Shown piece after piece: positions 49,799-57,985 of a DNA stretch of 64,000 nt. The notes under the pieces are model-generated. The model searched no databases, was not told where the DNA came from, and saw nothing but the letters and a program-made list of their open reading frames with translations. Within the stretch, counting starts at the first letter, position 1. Every line of letters begins with the position of its first letter. This DNA is from Rodentibacter trehalosifermentans (lineage in GTDB: Bacteria; Pseudomonadota; Gammaproteobacteria; Enterobacterales; Pasteurellaceae). The DNA lies in NCBI RefSeq assembly GCF_002000545.1, contig NZ_MLHL01000019.1, positions 17,523 to 81,522 of the forward strand, read 5' to 3'. Both the position numbers and the translations under genes were made by a program.

Positions 49799-50851
49799 AT
49801 GGCACTACTGGATATTCGTAATCTCAACATTGAAATCAAAACGCCGACGGGGCGCGTAAGAATTATTGACGGTGTTAATTTAACCCTCAATGACGGCGAC
49901 ATTTTAGGGCTGGTGGGCGAATCCGGCTCGGGTAAAAGTTTAATTGCCAAAGTGATTGGAAATGCCATCAAAGAGGATTGGATTATCACCGCAGATCGTT
50001 TCCGATTCAATGATGTGGAACTGTTAAAACTCTCTCCTACACAGCGTAGAAAATTAGTCGGTAAAGAAATTTCGATGATTTTTCAAGATCCTCTCACCTG
50101 TTTAGATCCCAGTCGAAAAATCGGTAAACAGTTAATCCAACATATTCCGAGTTGGACATATCGTGGCAAATGGTGGCATTGGTTTGGTTGGAAAAAACGC
50201 CGAGCCATCGAATTACTTCATCGTGTAGGCATAAAAAATCATAAAGACATTATGGCAAGTTACCCCAATGAACTCACGGAAGGAGAAGGGCAAAAAGTGA
50301 TGATTGCCATTGCCGTGGCAAATCAACCACGTCTGCTCATTGCCGATGAACCCACAAATGCCTTGGAGTCTATTACTGCACGCCAAGTGTTCCGCTTACT
50401 TTCCGGTATGAATCAAAACCAAGGGATGAGTATTCTCTTAGTCAGCAATGACATTCCCGGCGTGAGTGATTTTTGTCATACGGTATCCGTGCTTTATTGC
50501 GGGCAAAATACCGAATCGGCACCCACACAAACCTTATTGGAATCGCCTCATCACCCCTATACCAAGGCGCTGATTCATTCTGTACCGGATTTTACCCAAC
50601 CCTTTGGTTTTAAGTCGAAACTTGGGACATTAGAGGGAACCGTCCCCCTATTAGAACAAATGCCAATGGGATGCCGTTTTGGACCACGCTGTCCTTTTTC
50701 ACAAAAACAATGCATTAAAAAACCGACACGCTATCGTATTAAACAGCACGAGTTTTCTTGCCATTTTCCGATTAACTTTCGAGAAAAACAGATAAAAGAA
50801 ACCGTGCTGAATTCCCCGCTTACCTTATCTACGGAACCCAATAAGGATTAA
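49799..50851 (+). CDS. sapD: Peptide ABC transporter ATPase SapD
   Basis: A 350-residue DppD-type ATPase with Walker A GESGSGKSL (about 41-49), a non-standard signature LTEGEGQKV in place of LSGGQ, Walker B LLIADEPTNALE, and a C-terminal oligopeptide-transport extension with a CxxxxxxC-type cysteine group (CRFGPRCPFSQKQC) that in relatives binds an iron-sulfur cluster. In E. coli SapD also supports potassium uptake by Trk. Confidence 0.94.
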   Translation: MALLDIRNLNIEIKTPTGRVRIIDGVNLTLNDGDILGLVGESGSGKSLIAKVIGNAIKEDWIITADRFRFNDVELLKLSPTQRRKLVGKEISMIFQDPLTCLDPSRKIGKQLIQHIPSWTYRGKWWHWFGWKKRRAIELLHRVGIKNHKDIMASYPNELTEGEGQKVMIAIAVANQPRLLIADEPTNALESITARQVFRLLSGMNQNQGMSILLVSNDIPGVSDFCHTVSVLYCGQNTESAPTQTLLESPHHPYTKALIHSVPDFTQPFGFKSKLGTLEGTVPLLEQMPMGCRFGPRCPFSQKQCIKKPTRYRIKQHEFSCHFPINFREKQIKETVLNSPLTLSTEPNKD

Positions 50852-50854
50852 CCT

Positions 50855-51664
50855 ATGCCTTTATTACAAGTAATCGACCTCTGTAAAACCTTTGACGGTC
50901 CCGCCCGTTGGTTTGGCTCAAGCAAATTTAATGCCGTGGAAAACGTGAGTTTCAATCTTGAACGAAAACAAACCCTCGCCATTATCGGAAAAAACGGTTC
51001 GGGAAAATCCACATTAGTAAAAATGATAGCCGGGATGATAAAACCCACTTCAGGGGAAATTAAATTTAATAATGAACCGCTTGATTTTGAAAATCCCCAT
51101 TATCGCACCCAACACATCCGTATGGTGTTCCAAGATGCCAATTCCGCCTTTAATCCCCGACAAAATATTGGGCAAATCCTTGATTCACCACTTCGATTAA
51201 CGACTGACTGGGATGAAGAAAAACGTAATCAGAAGATCTTTAAAACCCTTTCTATGGTTGGGCTTTACCCTGATTACACCAACTTAAAAATCAAAAACCT
51301 TTCCGTAAGCCAAAAACAACGGATCGCCATCGCACGGGCAATCATCTTAGAACCTGAAATTATTATTGTCGATGATGCGCTAAGCTCGTTAGATGCCTCG
51401 GTGCGAGTTCAACTTCTCAATCTTTCCGTCGATATCCAAGCCCGTTTAGGCGTTGCCTATATTTATGTAGGGCAAGATTTAGGGGTCATCAAACATCTCG
51501 CTGACGATGTGCTTGTGATGGATGAAGGAAAAATCATTGAATACGGTTCCCCCAAAGATCTCTTTTGCACCCCTCAAACCACCGTAACAAAACGCCTTGT
51601 GGAAAGCCATTTTGGTCGCTTGTTGGATGAAAGTGCTTGGGTCCGCCAAGATATCGCAGATTGA
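50855..51664 (+). CDS. sapF: Peptide ABC transporter ATPase SapF
   Basis: A 269-residue DppF-type ATPase with Walker [10 protein letters not shown] (about 48-56). The signature reads LSVSQKQR, and the Walker B end reads [12 protein letters not shown], with Asp where most ABC ATPases have the catalytic Glu. It lies 3 bp after sapD and ends the operon. These deviations may be normal for SapF or reflect an asymmetric ATPase pair with SapD. Confidence 0.93.
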   Translation: MPLLQVIDLCKTFDGPARWFGSSKFNAVENVSFNLERKQTLAIIGKNGSGKSTLVKMIAGMIKPTSGEIKFNNEPLDFENPHYRTQHIRMVFQDANSAFNPRQNIGQILDSPLRLTTDWDEEKRNQKIFKTLSMVGLYPDYTNLKIKNLSVSQKQRIAIARAIILEPEIIIVDDALSSLDASVRVQLLNLSVDIQARLGVAYIYVGQDLGVIKHLADDVLVMDEGKIIEYGSPKDLFCTPQTTVTKRLVESHFGRLLDESAWVRQDIAD

Positions 51665-51722
51665 TTTACAAGAAAAACACCTTTAGAATCGACCGCTCTT
51701 TTATTATCTATAAGGAAAATCC

Positions 51723-52655
51723 ATGCAAACACTGCTTAAATTAACCCAATTTGTCAGCAGAACCTTTGCCCTATGGGCTATCGTTTTTGCTGTTCTTGCC
51801 TTTTTATTTCCGGCAGAATTCAAAATTTTCGCATCATACATTCCTTACTTACTCGGTTTAGTGATGTTCGGTATGGGGATCACCCTCACATTCAGCGATT
51901 TTGGTGAAGTGGCAAAACACCCGAAAGCCGTTTTTATCGGTGTGGTCGGTCAATTTGTGATTATGCCTGCCATCGCCTTTTTCTTAGCCAAAGTATTTAA
52001 TTTACCCTCTGACCTTGCAGTGGGTGTCATTTTAGTCGGCTCATGCCCGGGTGGAACTTCCTCAAATGTGATGACCTATCTTGCAAAAGGTAACACCGCA
52101 CTCTCCGTTGCTTGCACCACCATTTCAACCCTACTCTCCCCGCTTTTAACACCGGCAATTTTTTACCTACTGGCAAGCCAATGGCTGGATATTAATGCCT
52201 CTGCGATGTTTATGTCAGTCTTGAAAATGGTGCTTTTCCCTATTTTCTTAGGGCTAGTGGTTCGCACCTTATTCAAAAATATCATTACCCAAGCAAGTCA
52301 AATCACCCCACTTATCTCCGTGGTGTCAATCGTCTTAATTTTGGCGGCGGTGGTGGCGGTGAGCAAAGATAAAATTGTGGAATCCGGCTTATTGATTTTC
52401 AGTGTTGTGGTATTACACAACTGTTTAGGCTATCTCATTGGCTTTCTTGCGGCAAAATTATTCAAACTCAACACTGCAGACAGTAAAGCGATTGCGATTG
52501 AAGTCGGTATGCAAAATTCCGGTTTAGGTGCAGCCCTTGCAGCGGCACATTTTAACCCTATTGCCGCCGTACCAAGTGCCTTATTCAGTTTCTGGCACAA
52601 TGTATCCGGCCCGATTTTGGCGAATATTTTTTCAACAATGAAGAATGGAAAATAA
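51723..52655 (+). CDS. Bile acid:sodium symporter family (BASS) transporter
   Basis: A 310-residue inner-membrane protein with about ten helices. It has the BASS hallmarks: [11 protein letters not shown] near residue 52, [16 protein letters not shown] (about 102-117) and the crossover region [14 protein letters not shown] near 264. Bacterial members carry pantoate, bile acids or other organic anions with sodium; the substrate is not evident here. It follows sapF with 58 bp and its own AAGGAA site. Confidence 0.9.
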   Translation: MQTLLKLTQFVSRTFALWAIVFAVLAFLFPAEFKIFASYIPYLLGLVMFGMGITLTFSDFGEVAKHPKAVFIGVVGQFVIMPAIAFFLAKVFNLPSDLAVGVILVGSCPGGTSSNVMTYLAKGNTALSVACTTISTLLSPLLTPAIFYLLASQWLDINASAMFMSVLKMVLFPIFLGLVVRTLFKNIITQASQITPLISVVSIVLILAAVVAVSKDKIVESGLLIFSVVVLHNCLGYLIGFLAAKLFKLNTADSKAIAIEVGMQNSGLGAALAAAHFNPIAAVPSALFSFWHNVSGPILANIFSTMKNGK

Positions 52656-52684
52656 TGGTAAATTTGACCGCTCTTATTAAAAAG

Positions 52685-52708
52685 AAAAGCAGGGCAACCC
52701 CTGCTTTT
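52685..52708. terminator. Terminator between the BASS and Fic genes
   Basis: AAAAGCAGGG (52685-52694), loop CAAC, CCCTGCTTTT (52699-52708) then TT. A/T runs on both sides let it act for the convergent genes in either direction. Confidence 0.85.
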
Positions 52709-53383
52709 TTAATTAAAATCAATGCCTTGAATACAATTCTCATATAAAAATTTAACCAATATTTCCCGTTTATTTTGATCTTGATAAAAAGCGGAAAGCA
52801 TTAAATTAAATTCATCAAAATAGCTATCGTCAATCTCAATGATCCCCAATCCCTGTTGAATAAAATAAGCATTAGCGGAAAGAATTGCCGTTCTTTTATT
52901 GCCATCCCAAAAAATTTGATCTTTCATCATTTCAAGCATAAAAACCAATCCCCGATAGATTTCTGAATGTTGCAAGTCCGATAAAATGGCAGTGATTTTT
53001 GCTATCACATCAGCCTCTTTAGGAATTGCCGGCACATAACGCTCGCCATTATAAAGGGATACGCCCACTTGACCACGCCGAATTTCGCCGGGATCAAGGG
53101 AATCATTTTGCGCCACAAGAAAATTAATCTTTTTCATAAAATCAAGACTCAATTCATCTTGAATATGATTAATCATAAACCGAAAGCCATTGCGTAAATT
53201 CAAGATCGTTTCGGCGTCATTTAAAGAAACCGATATATCGGCACGATAATTTAAAATATGCTCGGTTTGTAACAAGGTTGTATTACAATTTTCAAATTTA
53301 CTCATATGATAAATTTGAGAAACCCATGTTTTTTTCGCCAGAAAAATGTTTTCTTTGAGTGAAAGTTGATATTTATTTTCCAT
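52709..53383 (-). CDS. Fic-domain protein lacking the catalytic histidine
   Basis: A 224-residue protein with a Fic core in its second half. The active loop, normally H-P-F-x-D-G-N-K-R, reads Q-I-F-W-D-G-N-K-R (156-164); the codon for residue 156 is CAA. The rest of the loop, including the ATP-anchoring DGNKRT, is intact. The N-terminal 80 residues are helical, and no S/T-x-x-x-E-G/N inhibitory motif is obvious. The ATG shares a base with the sppA stop (TAATG), so it is coupled to sppA. It may be inactive for AMPylation, or catalyse a different reaction, as some His-less Fic proteins do. Confidence 0.85.
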   Translation of the reverse strand: MENKYQLSLKENIFLAKKTWVSQIYHMSKFENCNTTLLQTEHILNYRADISVSLNDAETILNLRNGFRFMINHIQDELSLDFMKKINFLVAQNDSLDPGEIRRGQVGVSLYNGERYVPAIPKEADVIAKITAILSDLQHSEIYRGLVFMLEMMKDQIFWDGNKRTAILSANAYFIQQGLGIIEIDDSYFDEFNLMLSAFYQDQNKREILVKFLYENCIQGIDFN

Positions 53384-55248
53384 TAATTCACCTTTCCACA
53401 ATTCAAACAATACAAATAATGCCCTTTCGGATCATTGAATTTATTGAGTTGATTTAAATCCCGTTTGATTTGTTGGAGCGGTTTAGGTAAATCAAACCAT
53501 TGGGCGATAAATTGCTGTCCGCTTTGTCTGAAATCCTTAAAGAGTTTCCCTACAAGGCTGGTGTCTTCTTCCGTTATCCATTCCACCGAAAAATCTTCAA
53601 TCACAGGATCACGATGAAGATTAACCAATTCGCCCGCTTTTTCTACGGCACGATCAAAATCCCCCAACTCATCCACAAGATTATGCTTGAAAGCATCTTT
53701 ACCCAGCCACACCTGACCTTGTGCAATTTTATCCACAGTATTTTTTGACATTTGGCGACCATTACTGACTAAAGTCAAAAATTTATCATAGCCATGCTCA
53801 ATTTCTAACTGATAAATATCTTGTGTATTTTTTGAGAGCGGGCTAAACACCGAGGTTTCCGCCAATTCCGTTGTCGCCACACCATCAGCATTGATGCCAA
53901 TTTTTTTGATTGCATTTTCAAAGGTTGGCAGCATAGCAAAAATACCGATAGAACCGGTGATCGTATTTTTATCCGCAATAATATAATCCGATGTTGCCGA
54001 AATCCAATAGCCGCCCGATGCCGCCATCGCCCCCATAGACACCACCACCGGTTTGCCTGCTTTTTGTAAATTATCCACTTCTTGACGAATCAACTCTGAG
54101 GCAAAAGCACTGCCTCCCGGCGAATTTACCCGCAATATAACCGCTTTTACTGAATTATCATCGTATGCCTTACGCAACAAACGTGCCACGCTGTCGCCAC
54201 CAACATCACCTTCTGCACTTTCACCGTCAATAATCGCTCCTTCCACATTGACTATGGCGATTTTATTTTCACCTATTGAAGATGTCATTCGATCTTCAAA
54301 TCCGGATAAATAGGTTGAGAAATCCACCATATTCACCTCACCTTCCGCATTTTTACCGAAAAGTGCGGTTAATTTTTTATCTAAATCTAAATGGGTAGCA
54401 ATGTCTGTGATTAATCTACGTTGTTTCGCATAAGCCGTACTGTTGCCCTTCAAGGCTTTCAAATCCGCTAAATATTGTCTTGCATTGGGGAGCAGGGTTT
54501 CGTGAGAAATATGGCGGTTCGCACTCACAATCTGCACATAACTTTCCCACATCCCGTTTAACCATTGGTTCATATTTGCTTTCGCTTCCGGCGACATATC
54601 ATTGCGTAAGAAAGGCTCAACGGCAGATTTATAGCTGCCGACACGGAAAATATGCGGCGTGATAGCCAGTTTGTCCAACAGATCTTTATAATACAAATTC
54701 TCTTGTGCCAATCCTTGAACGGAAACTTGCCCTATCGGATTCAAATAAATCTGATCGGCAAAACTGGCTAAAAAATATTGCCCTTGCGAATAATTATTGG
54801 CAAAAGCGATCACCGGTTTTTCCGAGGTTTTGAAATCCGCAATCGCCTTACCGATATAATCCATTGCCGGCAAATCGCCGCCTGAAAAATAATTCAGATC
54901 CAGCACCAAGCCCCGAATGCTGTCGTCTTCTTTTGCTAGATTAATGGCGTAAACCACATCGAAAGTAGAAATTTGCAACGGTGTGCGTTCGCTGGTATTT
55001 AATTCGCGTAATGCCTGTTGCCAACCAAATGTGTCATCACGATTATCCGCCAAATAGCCGTCTAAATTCAGCAACAACGCCCCTTTATCGGCAGTTAAAT
55101 TCACCGTATTTTTTTTCGTATTGCCAGTGAAACTAAAAAGTGTCACCAACAATAAAATAAAAATTAAAAAGAAAAAGTTCATCACTAAATCACGGATAAA
55201 ATTTAGTGTACGCCAACAAAATCTAATGACTCGAAAAATGGGATTCAT
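53383..55248 (-). CDS. sppA: Signal peptide peptidase A, protease IV
   Basis: Membrane-anchored serine protease that degrades cleaved signal peptides. The 621-residue double-domain protein has one N-terminal membrane helix (about 20-42) and two S49 domains. The C-terminal domain has the nucleophile Ser in MGAMAASGGYW (about 407-417), and the N-terminal domain supplies the lysine (VGSYKSAVEPF, about 202-212), as in E. coli SppA. Length is normal. It is immediately followed by the overlapping fic gene. Confidence 0.94.
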   Translation of the reverse strand: MNPIFRVIRFCWRTLNFIRDLVMNFFFLIFILLLVTLFSFTGNTKKNTVNLTADKGALLLNLDGYLADNRDDTFGWQQALRELNTSERTPLQISTFDVVYAINLAKEDDSIRGLVLDLNYFSGGDLPAMDYIGKAIADFKTSEKPVIAFANNYSQGQYFLASFADQIYLNPIGQVSVQGLAQENLYYKDLLDKLAITPHIFRVGSYKSAVEPFLRNDMSPEAKANMNQWLNGMWESYVQIVSANRHISHETLLPNARQYLADLKALKGNSTAYAKQRRLITDIATHLDLDKKLTALFGKNAEGEVNMVDFSTYLSGFEDRMTSSIGENKIAIVNVEGAIIDGESAEGDVGGDSVARLLRKAYDDNSVKAVILRVNSPGGSAFASELIRQEVDNLQKAGKPVVVSMGAMAASGGYWISATSDYIIADKNTITGSIGIFAMLPTFENAIKKIGINADGVATTELAETSVFSPLSKNTQDIYQLEIEHGYDKFLTLVSNGRQMSKNTVDKIAQGQVWLGKDAFKHNLVDELGDFDRAVEKAGELVNLHRDPVIEDFSVEWITEEDTSLVGKLFKDFRQSGQQFIAQWFDLPKPLQQIKRDLNQLNKFNDPKGHYLYCLNCGKVN

Positions 55249-55335
55249 AAGGTATCAGATAGGTCAAAAAAATTGCGCTTAGAGTAACATAAACCCGTAC
55301 TAAAAACTATGCTATAATCTACCGCACTTTTGCGG

Positions 55336-55535
55336 CATTATGTAGCAGTTGCACAATAGATAATTTTTCGCTCCCTCCTTTTACAGGAAGCGAGGTGGCA
55401 CCTTAAGGGGGATTGCAACAAAGTTGCAAAAACTCAGTGAAAAGTAACCGCTCTTTTCCCCTCCGCCTGCGGCACCTCCCCCCGTAAACGGAGGGAGGGA
55501 AGATAGCCAATAGTTTTGTGCAAGTGCGACATAAC
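55336..55535. mobile_element. MITE-like intergenic element, copy B
   Basis: The 327-bp gap between sppA and ydjA holds a 200-bp element with imperfect terminal inverted repeats: CATTATGTAGCAGTTGCACA at the left and, on the complement of the right end, GTTATGTCGCACTTGCACA. Internal CTCCCTCC and GTAAACGGAGGGAG sequences match copy A. The 13-bp sequence ACCGCACTTTTGC occurs immediately outside both ends (55321-55333 and 55536-55548), as expected for a target-site duplication. The duplicated bases contain an uptake signal core. There is no transposase. Confidence 0.75.
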
Positions 55536-55575
55536 ACCGCACTTTTGCTTAATGAAAAAGAAATGAGATAAAAAA

Positions 55576-56130
55576 ATGGATGCTTTAACCCTTTTAACCA
55601 CCCGTCGTTCCAACAAAAAACTCACCGCCCCTGCCCCTAATAAAACGCAGCTCAAACACATTTTTCAAGCCGCACTTCGCACACCCGATCACGGTAAATT
55701 ACAGCCTTATCACTTTGTGGTGATCGAAAATGAAGGTTTGCATAAACTAGAGGAATTGCTCAAAGAAGCGGTTTTGGAATTTAATCTTGGTGAAGAGCGG
55801 TTAAAAAAAGCAGAGAATTTGGCACACCGTGCACCTATGGTGATTGCGGTTATCGCTAAAATCACCCCTGACATCCCCAAAGTGCCGGAATGGGAACAAT
55901 TGCTGACTGCCGGTTGCGCTGCCTACGGTATTCAACTTGCCGCTCACGCACAAGGGTTTGACAATGTTTGGATCACCGGAAAGTGGGTGGAAGGCACAGC
56001 TCTTCGTCAAGCCCTTGGTTGCCGTGAACAGGATAACATTGTGGCGTTATTAATGCTTGGCACCGCCATAGAAAAAGTGGAAAGAGAAGCTCGCCAAGAG
56101 AGCATGGAAGAATTTGTGAGTTATTTATAA
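55576..56130 (+). CDS. ydjA: Nitroreductase-family protein YdjA
   Basis: Small FMN-dependent oxidoreductase of 184 residues. The N terminus MDALTLLTTRRSNKKL, the RTPDHGKLQPYHFVVI segment and the GCREQDNIVALLMLGT segment parallel E. coli YdjA closely. Substrate uncertain; relatives reduce nitro compounds or unsaturated bonds. Start and length agree with the family. Terminator at 56147. Confidence 0.92.
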   Translation: MDALTLLTTRRSNKKLTAPAPNKTQLKHIFQAALRTPDHGKLQPYHFVVIENEGLHKLEELLKEAVLEFNLGEERLKKAENLAHRAPMVIAVIAKITPDIPKVPEWEQLLTAGCAAYGIQLAAHAQGFDNVWITGKWVEGTALRQALGCREQDNIVALLMLGTAIEKVEREARQESMEEFVSYL

Positions 56131-56146
56131 CCCCCTCTTTAAACAA

Positions 56147-56184
56147 GGCAAGTGGGTGAACAAAGTTTACCCACTTGCCATTTT
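56147..56184 (+). terminator. Terminator after ydjA
   Basis: Stem GGCAAGTGGGT (56147-56157) with ACCCACTTGCC (56169-56179), 11-nt loop, then ATTTT. Convergent with the Slam remnant. Confidence 0.8.
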
Positions 56185-56197
56185 CCCTCCCATAAAC

Positions 56198-56985
56198 TTA
56201 AAAAGATTTCTCAAAAATCAAATTCAGGTTTTGACGGTCGTAAGAATACAGACTTGGGATGTTACTTTTTTGTTTACGGTAGGAAAATTGCAATTTTGGC
56301 GTGATACCGAACAAATGCCAATCCCGTTTCCAAAGAGTGAGATTAACATTGAAAATGCGATCTTTGCGCACTTTCCCCAAGGGAATCAACCCACCCAATA
56401 CCGCTTGATCTTTATAATGGCGTTGTGAAAAGCCCAAGCCTAAACGGCTTGAAATGCCTTTGCTCCATTCCTGCCCCCAACCGATACGGAGCGATTTGGT
56501 GTCAGAGCCGTATTGTTTCACTTTGGTGGTTTCACGGTTGAAATCGCCGCCAAGATAGAAAAATTGGCGTGGCGTTCTCGCCCACACCAAGGTGGCAGAC
56601 ACTAATTTGGTGTTGCCGTTTTGTGCGGTGCTGTCGAAATAGCGTTGTTTGGTGTATTCCGCTGCTGTTGAAAGCTGCCAATTCGGATTGAGCAATGGCT
56701 TAATTCCAATCGTGCGCCATTGCCCCACTAATAACTTTCCCCACCGTACCAACGTTTTTCATAAAATGGTAACAGGCTGAGGGTGGATTGTGCGGTTTTA
56801 TAACGCACACCAAGGGAAGTGCGGTTATAAATATCGTCATAATCGTGATTATCCCAATAACTTTTGCCGAATAATTCGTTTTCAAAGGCGAGATAATAGC
56901 GGTTGCCGAGATTGAAATCTTTGCCGAGCGAAAGACTATAGGCTATGCCGTGGGCGGTTTGTGGCATTATATCGCCATTGTACAA
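56198..56985 (-). pseudogene. Slam-family (surface lipoprotein assembly modifier) barrel remnant
   Basis: Two frames together encode most of a Slam (DUF560) C-terminal beta-barrel: an upstream piece (56728-56985) with NRYYLAFENELFGKSYWDN and FYEKRWYGGESY, and a downstream piece (56198-56752) with PLLNPNWQLSTAAEYTKQRYF and ending in SYDRQNLNLIFEKSF. Breaks are a TAG at 56728-56730 and a one-base deletion near 56692-56696, which restores HWLNPNW-like sequence if a G is added. The N-terminal TPR part and start are missing, and a palindromic repeat abuts the break. Slam proteins export surface lipoproteins; this copy is clearly dead. Confidence 0.85.
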
Positions 56986-57012
56986 ACTTCACTTCGCTTA
57001 TTTATGGTATGT

Positions 57013-57054
57013 CCCCTCTCCTATTTAGAGGAAAGGGGGAAATCCGAAGGATTT
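57013..57054. repeat. Palindromic repeat at the truncated end of the Slam remnant
   Basis: Two hairpins in a row: an imperfect one from CCCCTCTCCT (57013-57022) paired with AGGAAAGGGG (57029-57038), and AAATCC-GAA-GGATTT (57040-57054). GC-rich and unlike the flanking genes. It sits where the 5' part of the Slam gene was lost. Confidence 0.5.
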
Positions 57055-57096
57055 CGGAGGAAGGGGGAAAGTGCGGTGATTTTTTAGCGTGTTTTT

Positions 57097-57945
57097 CTAA
57101 TGCTTCGACACCAATTTCATTATCGGCAATACTATCGCACAAATAATTGCACCAATGACAACCCCCACAATTAATGCGGCAAGATTGCTTATCCAACCAT
57201 CGGTGAGTTGATATTGTTCAAGGAAATGGTGAATAAAATCAAGGTGATGAACGAAAATCCCACCGCCCACAAGGAACATCGCCAGCGTGCCAATCACACT
57301 TAAGGCCCGCATAAATTTTGGCATAATCAGTAAAATGCCTTGCCCAATGCTTTTTGCCGTTTTGCCTTTTTTCATCAAAAACAAGCCAAAATCATCGGTT
57401 TTCACAATCAAAGCAACTAAGCCATAAACTAGAACCGTAATGCCTATACCAATAATCGAAAGGGTAATAATACGCGTAATAAGATCCGCTTGGGTGAGTT
57501 CACCAAGCGCGATAATAATGATTTCTGCAGAAAGGATAAAATCCGTACGAATCGCCCCTTTGATCTTTACCTGTTCATTAAACTCGTTTTTTTCCTGCGG
57601 TTCATCGTGATGGAAGAACTTGTGCAATAATTTTTCAACACCTTCAAAACAAAGGTATGCCCCGCCTAACATTAAAAGCGGCACGATCAATCCGGGCAAA
57701 AAAGCGGAAAGCAATAAGGCAAGGGGAATTAAAATGAGTTTGTTGACAAAAGATCCTTTCATCACCGCCCAGACAATCGGCAGTTCCCGTTCCGCACTGG
57801 CACCGGTAACTTGGTTTGCATTTAAGGCAAGATCGTCCCCTACCACTCCAACGGTTTTTTTGGCTGCCATTTTGGTCATTAATGCCACATCATCAAGAAG
57901 GGAGGCTATATCATCAATTAATGTGAAAAGCGAACTAAATGCCAT
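57097..57945 (-). CDS. yedI: DUF808 membrane protein YedI
   Basis: A 282-residue inner-membrane protein with about six helices and the family N terminus ASSLFTLIDDIA-like, MTKMAAKKTVGVVGDDLA (about 23-40) and RTDFILSAEIIIIALGE (about 130-146). These match E. coli YedI. The function is unknown. It lies 40 bp after the dnaX stop and may be cotranscribed. Confidence 0.92.
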   Translation of the reverse strand: MAFSSLFTLIDDIASLLDDVALMTKMAAKKTVGVVGDDLALNANQVTGASAERELPIVWAVMKGSFVNKLILIPLALLLSAFLPGLIVPLLMLGGAYLCFEGVEKLLHKFFHHDEPQEKNEFNEQVKIKGAIRTDFILSAEIIIIALGELTQADLITRIITLSIIGIGITVLVYGLVALIVKTDDFGLFLMKKGKTAKSIGQGILLIMPKFMRALSVIGTLAMFLVGGGIFVHHLDFIHHFLEQYQLTDGWISNLAALIVGVVIGAIICAIVLPIMKLVSKH

Positions 57946-57985
57946 AAAATTTCCTTTAATAAAGTGAATTGAGAAAAAAGTGAGT

